Assembly: GCF_000153345.1 (NCBI RefSeq)
Contig: NZ_CH724125.1
Coordinates: forward strand, 375,653-439,652
Reading direction: 5' to 3'
From: Neptuniibacter caesariensis
Lineage (GTDB): Bacteria > Pseudomonadota > Gammaproteobacteria > Pseudomonadales > Balneatricaceae
DNA: 64,000 nt
Made by a program: the position numbers and the translations under genes
The notes under the pieces: generated by a model
The model's input: only the letters and a program-made list of their open reading frames with translations
Told to the model about the DNA's origin: nothing
Database searches by the model: none
Part shown: positions 37,056 through 43,830 of the stretch, in pieces
How positions within the stretch are numbered: the stretch's first letter is position 1
Layout: each line of letters starts with the position of its first letter

Positions 37056-37649
37056 CTAAGCAAAAGTTAATGAGCTAGTCGTCAGCTCGATATCTGGTAA
37101 ATTATCAGCAACGTCTTGATAAGTCTGACTAGCAATTAGAACTTCGGTTACAACAGGTAAAGGTTCTGCCCAAATTTCAGGTAAATCCGCTTCACCTGTT
37201 GTCACTATCGGAAAAGCCAATTTCTCAACTGGCGGGCAGAACTCAGCCGAAACACCTTGCTTGTTGCCCCTCGCATCAATGCGGTACCAGCCATACCCCG
37301 TTAGGAATACAGCGTTAAGGCCATGAAGGCAGAATGGAGGAACGTCTGTAATGGTCAGCCGTTGATAGCATAAACCAGCAGGAATCTTGTTTGCGCGTAA
37401 CAGTGCTGCTAACAGATGGCTTTTAGCATAACAATACCCGGTGCCATGCTTGAGCACATCTGACGCCTTACAGGTAACCGGGTTTTGTTGGTAATCCCAG
37501 CTATGATGAATCTCGTCACGAACAAATTCAAAACATCGCTTCACAATCTGCTCCGGGCCTTCAGAACCCTCAGCAAGGGCTTTGGCCTGAGCTAATACAC
37601 TCGGGTTTTCCCAATCGATGTATTCTGATGAAGCTAAGTATTTGTTCAT
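37056..37649 (-). CDS. Transglutaminase-like domain protein
   Basis: A 197-residue cytoplasmic protein of the transglutaminase-like superfamily. The catalytic Cys is in GTGYCYAKSHLLAALLR (about residue 73), His in CLHGLNAVFL and Asp in YRIDARGNK, a complete triad. It lacks a signal peptide, unlike the DUF3857 protein. It may be a protease or amidase; no substrate can be named. Confidence 0.85.
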   Translation of the reverse strand: MNKYLASSEYIDWENPSVLAQAKALAEGSEGPEQIVKRCFEFVRDEIHHSWDYQQNPVTCKASDVLKHGTGYCYAKSHLLAALLRANKIPAGLCYQRLTITDVPPFCLHGLNAVFLTGYGWYRIDARGNKQGVSAEFCPPVEKLAFPIVTTGEADLPEIWAEPLPVVTEVLIASQTYQDVADNLPDIELTTSSLTFA

Positions 37650-37741
37650 ATTCTTTAACTCGAATTAACACGACCACAATTTAGGTTAAAGCACATCTTG
37701 CCATTATTTTGGCGAAGCCCGCCCCTTTAAATTTGAAGTGC

Positions 37742-38377
37742 TTAATTAGCACTTTTAAGCTGAGTAAGGCTAACCCCCATACCGACGAACAAACTACCAC
37801 TGATACGATGAAACCATTTTGCATAGTCAGGGTTATTGAGAAAGCCTTTGGCCTTATGTGCCAGGAATCCATAGCAAGTCAGTGATACAAACGAAAATAA
37901 CATAAAGATCGCAGTCATCACGGTAAATTGCGGCATGATGGCCAAATCAGTACTCAAAAATTGTGGGAACAATGCGGCAAAGAAAATGATCGGCTTAGGA
38001 TTCGTTGCAGCAACAAACAGCCCCTGCTTAAAATACGAACCCAGCGGTTTTGAATCTGACCCAATACCTGCATTCTGGTTACTAGGAATTCGGCCCGTTG
38101 ATCGGATCTGCTTAATACCTAAATACACTAGATAGATAGCACCGATTATTTTTATCAACATAAACAACGTACTTGATGTTAGAAGTATCGCACTCAGACC
38201 ACTAATTGACAGTATTGATAAAAACAACAAACCAATAATGTTTCCCAAAGCGGATGCAGCCACACACTTCAAACCATTTGTAGCGCCATTATAAATAGCT
38301 AAAAAAATCGCTGGACCTGGGCTGATAATGTAAAAAAACGAAACCAGGCTATAGAGAATTAAAGTGTCGTAATTCAT
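37742..38377 (-). CDS. LysE-family amino acid exporter (RhtB type)
   Basis: A 211-residue LysE/RhtB exporter with about six membrane segments and the family start (FFYIISPGPAIFLAIYNG). The frame is open to 38407, but I chose the ATG at 38377 because GAGGACC lies 5 bp upstream. It is the first ordinary chromosomal gene beyond the distal end of the integron array, 175 bp from the last attC. Confidence 0.9.
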   Translation of the reverse strand: MNYDTLILYSLVSFFYIISPGPAIFLAIYNGATNGLKCVAASALGNIIGLLFLSILSISGLSAILLTSSTLFMLIKIIGAIYLVYLGIKQIRSTGRIPSNQNAGIGSDSKPLGSYFKQGLFVAATNPKPIIFFAALFPQFLSTDLAIMPQFTVMTAIFMLFSFVSLTCYGFLAHKAKGFLNNPDYAKWFHRISGSLFVGMGVSLTQLKSAN

Positions 38378-38552
38378 AAGGTCCTCATCATTAACTATCG
38401 CTGCCAATAGGTATAAGTGAACGACAAAGTGTATTTAACCTTTCCAGCATCACCTTCAACTGAATAGGAAAAACCACAAAATCTTTCAAGCTTTGTATGT
38501 GATACTCAAAATCGAATTTTCCTAAATTCATCTGTTCGAAAATTGAGACCTA

Positions 38553-38636
38553 TAACGCTTTTGTAATGGGTCGCATTGCTGCGAAGCAGCGCAGTTTGCG
38601 GTCCAGCCCGAAGGGCGATTATTAACAAACTTGTTA
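38553..38636 (-). repeat. attC site 11 (distal end of array)
   Basis: An 84-bp attC from TAAC at 38553 to GTTA at 38633-38636, with inner arms around GCTGCGAAGCAGC and CAGCCCGAAGGG. It closes the cassette carrying the EF-hand-like gene. Beyond it, 38378-38552 shows no further cassette or attC. Confidence 0.85.
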
Positions 38637-38643
38637 TAGTTCA

Positions 38644-38898
38644 TTATTCAGTGCAAATCGTATGAAATGGAAGGCCATCTTTATACGCATAGTATTCCAC
38701 GCATTCCCTTCCGTTCGAGGTGACGATTCGCTTTCCTGAATCTAGGAACTCATAGGCCTCACCATAGGATACAAACCCATTTTGGTTTATATCCATTTCA
38801 CTCCAAGAGTATCTATCATCGCTGATTAATACTAAATATGGCGCAACACCTATGATGAGTAACAGAGCCAATATTGAGATTATCGGTTTGATATTCAT
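38644..38898 (-). CDS. Cassette 11: exported/anchored EF-hand-like protein
   Basis: An 84-residue protein with an N-terminal hydrophobic segment (IISILALLLIIGVAPYLVLI) that is a signal or anchor. A single EF-hand-like loop follows (DINQNGFVSYGE, with acidic residues at calcium-ligand positions). Two cysteines near the end could form a disulphide. The stop lies just before attC 11. No strong Shine-Dalgarno is visible. Confidence 0.78.
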   Translation of the reverse strand: MNIKPIISILALLLIIGVAPYLVLISDDRYSWSEMDINQNGFVSYGEAYEFLDSGKRIVTSNGRECVEYYAYKDGLPFHTICTE

Positions 38899-38916
38899 CT
38901 CACTACTTATGAGCTA

Positions 38917-38971
38917 TAACGCCCAACACAGCTGGAGCCGCGCAGCGGCGATCGGCTGCTGTTACTTGTTA
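38917..38971 (-). repeat. attC site 10
   Basis: A 55-bp attC with arms CCCAACACAGC and GCTGCTGTTACTTGTTA. It differs from attC 1 (43024-43078) at only three positions. The cassette 10 stop codon (38969-38971) lies within its terminal TTA. Confidence 0.9.
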
Positions 38972-39277
38972 TGTTTCTTTTACGCAAATACCTAAGTATT
39001 CAGCTAAATAAAACCCGCCAACACAATACAAAAGTGAACAGAGAAATACTGGCCTCCACATCTTTGATTCTTCACTGAGGTGCTTACCTGTAAAGATTAA
39101 TAGCACTGGCCAGTACCAATCCCATAATAGGCTTTTGCTCTTATTATTTTGGTTGCTTTCATCAGAAAAAATGATCATTACACTTGAAATGAAAGCAATA
39201 AAAGCGATTAAGAAACTCCACATCACAGCTTCTTCTATTGAATTCTTGCAAGCTGAGGAAGATAACCCTGTACTCAT
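38969..39277 (-). CDS. Cassette 10: small membrane protein
   Basis: A 102-residue protein with hydrophobic segments near residues 18-38 (WSFLIAFIAFISSVMIIF), 48-60 and 75-95. I recognise no family. An AAGGA Shine-Dalgarno lies about 9 bp before the ATG, so this cassette carries its own ribosome site. Its stop is inside attC 10. Confidence 0.75.
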   Translation of the reverse strand: MSTGLSSSACKNSIEEAVMWSFLIAFIAFISSVMIIFSDESNQNNKSKSLLWDWYWPVLLIFTGKHLSEESKMWRPVFLCSLLYCVGGFYLAEYLGICVKET

Positions 39278-39296
39278 TACTCAGTTCCTTGAGACA

Positions 39297-39368
39297 TAAC
39301 GCCCAACATAAAGGGCCGCAGCGCAGCTGCGGTCCAAGCCCGAAGGGCGGCTTTTGATGTTTTTGTTA
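39297..39368 (-). repeat. attC site 9
   Basis: A 72-bp attC from TAACGCCCAACATAAAG to TTTGTTA, with an inner palindrome around CCGCAGCGCAGCTGCGG. The cassette 9 stop codon is its terminal TTA on the minus strand. Confidence 0.88.
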
Positions 39369-39743
39369 TGTGTTTTTATACTTGCGAGCACAATACAGCT
39401 CCCAGACTTTATAAATTAGATATGCCCCTAACAAACCTACCTCTGTAGATGCTTTAAAGCCGTCTTCAGGATTTGAACTTATCAACCGGCTACCTGAGAT
39501 TTCTAGATATAGAGAAACTGATACTGTTGCAGCAACTCCCAACCAAAACCCAAATGAATTGCCTCTAGCCATATAGAAAAGAAATGGGAACAAGAAACCA
39601 AAATAGAGCATTAATTCGGATATATAAGCTGTTTCAACTAGACCTACAGTGAAAAGCTTAATTACAACTACAGAAAACCCACAGACAAAGAGTTGCAAGC
39701 TCCTTCTTCGGGTATCAAGTTCCTTTTGGTTAATATCACTCAA
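39366..39743 (-). CDS. Cassette 9: membrane protein
   Basis: A 125-residue protein with about four hydrophobic segments (LFVCGFSVVVIKLFTVGLV, SELMLYFGFLFPFLFYM, FGFWLGVAATVSVSLYL and GLLGAYLIYKVWEL). It begins at a TTG codon at 39743; no in-frame ATG precedes the first membrane segment. No family was recognised. Confidence 0.72.
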   Translation of the reverse strand: MSDINQKELDTRRRSLQLFVCGFSVVVIKLFTVGLVETAYISELMLYFGFLFPFLFYMARGNSFGFWLGVAATVSVSLYLEISGSRLISSNPEDGFKASTEVGLLGAYLIYKVWELYCARKYKNT

Positions 39744-39770
39744 ATCGCAATCCCTAATTCTTCAGACACA

Positions 39771-39837
39771 TAACGCCGCAAGCAAAGGCGCGCGTTAACG
39801 CGTCCAGCCCGCAGGGCGATTTTGCCTTGCCTTGTTA
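39771..39837 (-). repeat. attC site 8
   Basis: A 67-bp attC from TAACGCCGCAAGCAAAGG to CCTTGCCTTGTTA. The inner arms GGCGCGCGTTAACGCG and CAGCCCGCAGGGCG are repeated in variant form in attC 5. Confidence 0.88.
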
Positions 39838-39842
39838 AATGC

Positions 39843-40217
39843 TTACGCACGAGTGCCACCTGAATAGAGATGGTTAACACAGTAAGCACTGCCTTTTACT
39901 TGTTTGATGTCACAGCCTGACCACATGCATGATTCGTTGGTAAGACCACCGCGATTTTGAACCATTTGCTCTTTTATGAGTGACTCACTATCAAATGCTT
40001 CCCAGTTTTCGCATGAAGGAATTTTTACTGCATAGCAGGTTTGATATTTATCCCATTCATCGACTTTGTAGAGCTGCTTGCAATTGGGACATTGCATTAA
40101 CAAAACCCAATTGCCAACATCCAGTTGGTTTAGCTTTGATTTGAAATCAGAGTGATTGTTGCTGATATCAATTAAAGCGGGTTGTTCATTGCAATTGCAC
40201 ATAGCTTCTCTTGGCAT
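39843..40217 (-). CDS. Cassette 8: cysteine-rich probable zinc-binding protein
   Basis: A 124-residue soluble protein with several Cys/His clusters. CNC is near the start, CPNC is near residue 45 (a zinc-ribbon half), and a C-terminal set CMWSGCDIKQVKGSAYCVNH has the spacing of a small treble-clef finger. I recognise no named family. The gene starts at an ATG 5 bp inside the cassette with little room for a Shine-Dalgarno. Confidence 0.75.
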   Translation of the reverse strand: MPREAMCNCNEQPALIDISNNHSDFKSKLNQLDVGNWVLLMQCPNCKQLYKVDEWDKYQTCYAVKIPSCENWEAFDSESLIKEQMVQNRGGLTNESCMWSGCDIKQVKGSAYCVNHLYSGGTRA

Positions 40218-40218
40218 T

Positions 40219-40302
40219 TAACACCTCAATAACCGGCAGCCAGTGGCGAAGCCACGCTATTGACTGTCCGGCGCCGTAGGCGCGTAGTTAATTGACTTGT
40301 TA
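40219..40302 (-). repeat. attC site 7
   Basis: An 84-bp attC from TAACACCTCAATAACCGG to GACTTGTTA. The inner hairpins GTGGCGAAGCCAC and GCGCCGTAGGCGC are visible. The outer core reads TAACAC where most sites have TAACGC, so it is slightly divergent. Confidence 0.8.
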
Positions 40303-40306
40303 TGCA

Positions 40307-40732
40307 TTAGTCTATATCCGAAACCCAAAGCATGGAATCTAGCTGCTTACCAACTTTCACTATCAAGCCCGTATCAATCGTTGCCTCCGTGATAGGTGTG
40401 AAAGACCATGCGCTCTCGCCACTACGATAAGGAACATTACTATTAGTGAAAAACCGAGCCTGTTTATCTTGAAGCGTCATAAATTCTTTTGCCAACTCTC
40501 TGGCACTATACTTACTCATGACTTCCCTTTTGTAACAAAGGTCAGTCGATAGTACATCTATAAGTAATTTTTCTGCAGCTTCAACTTTCACTTCTGAAAG
40601 TGTAAGAATATCGGAATTGATAAAGCCAGCCTCTCTTAGCCCTTCATATCTAGTGGCCCAAGCTACATCTTGAAAAGAATAGAAGAATGCTCTTCCACCA
40701 GTCTTTTTCTTAAGCTTTTCTTCAAAGTTCAT
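40307..40732 (-). CDS. Cassette 7: hypothetical protein
   Basis: A 141-residue soluble protein with no recognised family. The C-terminal half has an alternating pattern (ATIDTGLIVKVGKQLDSMLW) suggesting beta strands. The C-terminus ends in an acidic tail (SDID). It sits between attC 6 and attC 7 with the same orientation as all other cassette genes. Confidence 0.7.
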   Translation of the reverse strand: MNFEEKLKKKTGGRAFFYSFQDVAWATRYEGLREAGFINSDILTLSEVKVEAAEKLLIDVLSTDLCYKREVMSKYSARELAKEFMTLQDKQARFFTNSNVPYRSGESAWSFTPITEATIDTGLIVKVGKQLDSMLWVSDID

Positions 40733-40753
40733 AATCTCGACTTCTTGGATCCA

Positions 40754-40802
40754 TAACGCTCAAAGCAGCCGCGCAGTATGCGTCGGATGCATTTGTTTGT
40801 TA
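40754..40802 (-). repeat. attC site 6
   Basis: A 49-bp attC from TAACGCTCAAAGCAGCC to TTTGTTTGTTA. The cassette 6 stop codon is its terminal TTA. Confidence 0.82.
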
Positions 40803-41312
40803 TGAGTGAAGACGCTGAGGAATGTATTCATTAGCTTCCTTGCACCATGGAATATAGATTTTTTGGGAGGTTTCTAACCCCTTCACAACCACTTCCAGTA
40901 CAGGCTTACCCATAAAATTAATGTTTCGAATTTCTGAAATTGCTTCCCAGCCAATAAAACGATTTGTTCCTAAACGACTAACCAAAATTCCGTTGACTGT
41001 TGGAGCTGTGCTCAATGCGACAGCTTTGCTTGAAAAAGGTACAGCACCAAATATGTTCAAGTTAGTTTTATGTTCTGATGGCGTAGTTTCTTCTCCGAGC
41101 CCCTTTAGAAATTTACGAAACGAAATTAAGCGAATAAAAACACGTATAAAAATCAAACCAAACGCAGACAACAACCCCATAACGAACGCTATTAATGCCC
41201 CTGCACCAGTCGTATAAACAATGAATCCTATAGCTAAAGCAGTTGACGGATACGCCAGCAACTTTAACGATACGGGAATTTTTGGAGTATTATCGATCTC
41301 TCTATCGCTCAT
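40800..41312 (-). CDS. Cassette 6: membrane protein with C-terminal soluble domain
   Basis: A 170-residue protein. Two adjacent hydrophobic segments near residues 18-55 precede a soluble C-terminal domain of about 100 residues. That domain has a beta-rich pattern (GILVSRLG, FIGWEAISEIRNI, PVLEVVVKG, KIYIPW) resembling bacterial PH-like domains. The function is unknown. Confidence 0.75.
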   Translation of the reverse strand: MSDREIDNTPKIPVSLKLLAYPSTALAIGFIVYTTGAGALIAFVMGLLSAFGLIFIRVFIRLISFRKFLKGLGEETTPSEHKTNLNIFGAVPFSSKAVALSTAPTVNGILVSRLGTNRFIGWEAISEIRNINFMGKPVLEVVVKGLETSQKIYIPWCKEANEYIPQRLHS

Positions 41313-41322
41313 AAATTACTCA

Positions 41323-41391
41323 TAACGCCCAAAGCAGCGGCGTGCGTTAGCGCGTCCAGCCACGTTGTGGCGATGCTGCCTTTGCTTGTTA
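41323..41391 (-). repeat. attC site 5
   Basis: A 69-bp attC from TAACGCCCAAAGCAGCGG to GCTGCCTTTGCTTGTTA. Inner arms carry GTGCGTTAGCGCG and CCACGTTGTGGCG. Its outer arms match those of attC 4. Confidence 0.9.
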
Positions 41392-41401
41392 TACGCTCTA
41401 C

Positions 41402-41809
41402 TCATGACTCACCTCTATATAGTTTGAGGTCAGCAAATTCGTAGATGTTTTTGACATACTCTTTGCCATTGAGGTCACGCGCATATGCCTGAACTTCTAG
41501 CTGCTTATTTGGCGCAAGGTATATGTCGGTTCTTAGCTCTGCAATTACCGAAGCATCTAACTCATGCTGAGTGAGAAGCCGCGGAAGCCACTCTTTGTAA
41601 TATTCGATACTTTTGGTGATTCGTTCGCTGAACAAAGGAACCACTTTATTTTCTGGATATAGCCAATGTATAGATACCCTTTCACCGTTAGCTTTAACTG
41701 CTAACTCTTTCAGCTCTTTGAATACAAATTCACCATCAACATAGTTTTCGAAGCTCACATATGAATGACTTAAATTATGTGACAGTGACTTTATGCTCTT
41801 CAATTTCAT
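41402..41809 (-). CDS. Cassette 5: hypothetical protein
   Basis: A 135-residue soluble protein with no family I recognise. A basic N-terminus (MKLKSIKSLSHNLSH) is followed by a mixed alpha/beta pattern. The C-terminus is positively charged (LKLYRGES). No signal or membrane segment is visible. Confidence 0.7.
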   Translation of the reverse strand: MKLKSIKSLSHNLSHSYVSFENYVDGEFVFKELKELAVKANGERVSIHWLYPENKVVPLFSERITKSIEYYKEWLPRLLTQHELDASVIAELRTDIYLAPNKQLEVQAYARDLNGKEYVKNIYEFADLKLYRGES

Positions 41810-41818
41810 GATTGCGTA

Positions 41819-41860
41819 TAACGCCTAAAGCAGCGGTTCATCCGCTGCCTTTGCTTGTTA
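41819..41860 (-). repeat. attC site 4 (shortest)
   Basis: A 42-bp attC, the shortest in the array, with a simple hairpin CAGCGG/CCGCTG between outer arms TAACGCCTAAAG and CTTTGCTTGTTA. The stop codon of the cassette 4 gene lies within the inner hairpin. Confidence 0.88.
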
Positions 41861-42215
41861 GTTGTATTTTAGCCAGCTCAACTTCTAGCTCCTTCATATG
41901 CGATGCACGTGCTAAACCTTCGCCGCCGGAAGTGGCGCAAGTAGCACACCACTGAGCACGTCTTATTGCTTGTGAAAGCATATACTTTGCAACCTCATTT
42001 AAAGCACCAACAGCTTGCTTTTGTAACACAAGAGCGCCGAAATCGTGATCCCAAGGCCAAGGTAATTTTTCAGCTTCTGTTTCGAAGGCAAAATAATTAT
42101 TCTCCGCCTGCGCAATAGTTTTAGAGCCTGCAATATCGGAAGCTAGTTGCTCAATAATCTCAGGGTTAAACCCAGCTTGCTCGATTCCATTTCTTGTGTG
42201 TTCGTATGTGCTCAT
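41838..42215 (-). CDS. Cassette 4: hypothetical protein
   Basis: A 125-residue soluble, mainly helical protein. A WCATCAT segment near residue 90 has two close cysteines that could bind a metal or react. The last residues are encoded by attC DNA, because the frame runs 23 bp into attC 4 before stopping. No family was recognised. Confidence 0.72.
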   Translation of the reverse strand: MSTYEHTRNGIEQAGFNPEIIEQLASDIAGSKTIAQAENNYFAFETEAEKLPWPWDHDFGALVLQKQAVGALNEVAKYMLSQAIRRAQWCATCATSGGEGLARASHMKELEVELAKIQLTSKGSG

Positions 42216-42224
42216 GATGACAAC

Positions 42225-42296
42225 TAACGCCGCCAGCAGCGGCCGAGTGAAACGAGGTCCAGCGACCGCAGGGAGCGATGCTGGCTGGCCTTGTTA
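42225..42296 (-). repeat. attC site 3
   Basis: A 72-bp attC from TAACGCCGCCAGCAGC to CTGGCTGGCCTTGTTA, with inner arms GGTCCAGCGACCGCAGGG. The arms pair as GCCAGCAGC with GCTGGCTGGC. Confidence 0.87.
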
Positions 42297-42320
42297 GCAC
42301 TGATTTTTAGTAGATAGTTT

Positions 42321-42644
42321 CTATTCATTTTCGAACTCGATGCCCTCACCAGAGGGGCTATTTTGACGCATTATTACTTTGCGATCTGGGAACTCTTTTA
42401 AATAATCAGAAAGGCATTGAACAAAGCCATCATGGAGTTCGGGAAGAAAACTATTTAGAGCTGCTAAACCTTCAACGATTAGTACCCGGGGCATTGAAGA
42501 TTGATCTTCATCTGTTATGCAGTCCCACAGGGCATTGAGGTTAAAACCATAGTATCCGGGAAAACCTAGTTTCTTTGATATGTATTCATGGAAGGTTTCT
42601 TCATCCATGATCCCTGATACGTCAATAAGTAGTTGTTCTTCCAT
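42321..42644 (-). CDS. Cassette 3: barstar-like protein
   Basis: A 107-residue acidic protein of the barstar (barnase inhibitor) fold. The central motif FPGYYGFNLNALWDCI matches the barstar signature of a Tyr-Tyr-Gly stretch, then an Asn-Leu-Ala/Asp-Leu-Trp-Asp helix. The C-terminal PDRKVIMRQN strand also fits. Barstar-type proteins block RNases such as barnase. No barnase-like gene is visible in this window, so it is an orphan inhibitor in the array. Confidence 0.85.
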   Translation of the reverse strand: MEEQLLIDVSGIMDEETFHEYISKKLGFPGYYGFNLNALWDCITDEDQSSMPRVLIVEGLAALNSFLPELHDGFVQCLSDYLKEFPDRKVIMRQNSPSGEGIEFENE

Positions 42645-42657
42645 AATCTTTGAGTGC

Positions 42658-42713
42658 TAACGCCTAGCTTAGTGGGGAGGAGCGCAGCGACGATCCGCTA
42701 CAGCTTCTTGTTA
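42658..42713 (-). repeat. attC site 2
   Basis: A 56-bp attC from TAACGCCTAGCTTAGTGG to CGCTACAGCTTCTTGTTA, with inner elements GGAGCGCAGCGACGATCC similar to attC 1. The inner arm reads CTAGC where attC 1 reads CTAAC. Confidence 0.85.
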
Positions 42714-42719
42714 AGTGCT

Positions 42720-43022
42720 TCACTTCCCCGCCACCCCAACACTGTATTTTTTATAGAAACGATATTCGGTTTTGCCTGTAAGTTTGGATTTATAAACAGC
42801 GATATTTACGTTTTCTCCTGTGCTTAATCCTTGAGCTGTTATGGAGATCTCTGAACCATCAGATTGATTAATAGTTACGTTATCACCATTTACAGAAATA
42901 ACCTTTCCAATGATTTGGCCTACAGGTTTAGGCTTTGTAAGGATTTTAAATCCCCACCATCCCAGGAACACCAAGATTAGAACTGCTACCGTAATTGTTA
43001 TTGTCTTCATAGCAAGTGACAC
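42720..43022 (-). CDS. Cassette 2: membrane-anchored small beta-domain protein
   Basis: A 100-residue protein with one N-terminal membrane segment (ITITVAVLILVFLGWWGFKI), then a compact beta-rich domain (IIGKVISVNGDNVTINQSDGSEISITAQG) with an OB- or SH3-like pattern. The frame begins at GTG 43022; an ATG at 43010 would remove only four residues and is equally possible. Neither has a clear Shine-Dalgarno. Confidence 0.75.
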   Translation of the reverse strand: MSLAMKTITITVAVLILVFLGWWGFKILTKPKPVGQIIGKVISVNGDNVTINQSDGSEISITAQGLSTGENVNIAVYKSKLTGKTEYRFYKKYSVGVAGK

Positions 43023-43023
43023 T

Positions 43024-43078
43024 TAACGCCTAACACAGCTGGAGGCGCGCAGCGACGATCGGCTGCTGTTACTTGTTA
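43024..43078 (-). repeat. attC site 1 (proximal)
   Basis: A 55-bp attC from TAACGCCTAACACAGC to GCTGCTGTTACTTGTTA. It closes the first cassette and differs from attC 10 at three of 55 positions. Confidence 0.92.
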
Positions 43079-43512
43079 GCATTTTTATTACGAACCCATT
43101 CAACAAAAGGCACATCTACTTTTTCAAGAACAAAAGGAATAGACCCCTTGTGCTCCATATTCTCTGGCCTACTTATTAGTAGAGCATTCCAATGAGCGCC
43201 CACACTAGCTTTTGACAGCAATAGTGCCCATTTAACAGGGTGATACTCATAATCTTTTCTTGGAATTAGCTCTATAAGGATATGTGTTTGAGCGAATGTA
43301 ATATTCTCTTTATTAAAAGTGAAACTCTCATTGAACATATCCTGTTTCCAAGTAAATGCTCCAATATAGTCTGATGAAACTTTTAGTGAAGAATAAGTTC
43401 GGCCAATTCCTGAATTATAATATTCCCAGTCCCCCACTAACTCATCAGCTATCGAAGCGGATGTGATATTAGAAAGAGCACACAGTAGAAGTAATATAAG
43501 TGTTTTATTCAT
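43069..43512 (-). CDS. Cassette 1: secreted protein, unknown function
   Basis: A 147-residue protein with a clear signal peptide (MNKTLILLLLCALSNITSA), followed by a beta-rich domain (LVGDWEYYNSG, SYS-like strands) suggestive of a lipocalin-like or META-like fold. This is only a pattern impression. The frame is open to a GTG at 43560 inside the attI region, but the ATG at 43512 begins the signal peptide just after the cassette boundary. This cassette is nearest to attI and so the most recently inserted in the standard model. Confidence 0.78.
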   Translation of the reverse strand: MNKTLILLLLCALSNITSASIADELVGDWEYYNSGIGRTYSSLKVSSDYIGAFTWKQDMFNESFTFNKENITFAQTHILIELIPRKDYEYHPVKWALLLSKASVGAHWNALLISRPENMEHKGSIPFVLEKVDVPFVEWVRNKNANK

Positions 43513-43514
43513 AA

Positions 43515-43680
43515 TGCTAACAGCTAAATATACGACAAGCGTTTTGTAGAAATGCGACACCTTGTCGTATACCCCCTGCTTAATTGTTTTTTATAAGACA
43601 AAGATAACCTACTGAAATAAATGCAATTAATCGAGCCTTATCAAAAATATTGCTTTGCAGAAATACGACAAAGCGTCGTG
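43515..43680. other. attI region: recombination core and integrase-binding-like repeats
   Basis: The minus-strand core GTTAGCA (43515-43521) marks where cassette 1 joins attI. To its right lie a 9-bp inverted repeat (TACGACAAG 43531-43539 and CTTGTCGTA 43561-43569) and two copies of an AGAAATRCGACA-like motif about 110 bp apart, at 43549-43560 and 43660-43670. The second overlaps another small dyad (ACGAC/GTCGT). attI sites usually carry several IntI binding sites, which these could be. Exact limits are inferred. Confidence 0.6.
43616..43644 (-). promoter_or_regulatory. Candidate cassette promoter Pc
   Basis: On the minus strand a TTGATA -35 element and a weaker TTTATT -10 element are separated by 17 bp and point into the array from within the attI region. 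It would drive the first cassettes. The -10 match is poor, so another promoter could serve. Confidence 0.3.
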
Positions 43681-43800
43681 TTTCCACATCAAAATCCGAA
43701 AATGACAATTAATAGGAATCGTTAACATTAATCCGTTAAGGCAGGCTACCTTATCTCCTTGGTTTTGTTATAGTTGCATAAAAACAACACATAGAAAACA

Positions 43801-43816
43801 CTGGCTATAACCACAG
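43801..43816 (+). promoter_or_regulatory. Candidate LexA (SOS) box upstream of intI
   Basis: CTGGCTATAACCACAG has the CTG-N10-CAG arrangement of LexA operators and differs from CTGT-N8-ACAG at one base. It overlaps a TATAAC that could be the -10 element and lies 14 bp upstream of the intI start. LexA control of intI is established in several integrons. Here it is a sequence match only. Confidence 0.5.
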
Positions 43817-43830
43817 TACAAGGACGTACA

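Noticed and set aside
38378-38552. A twelfth integron cassette beyond attC 11
   Set aside because: No further TAACGC/TTGTTA pair and no cassette-like frame lies before the lysE start.
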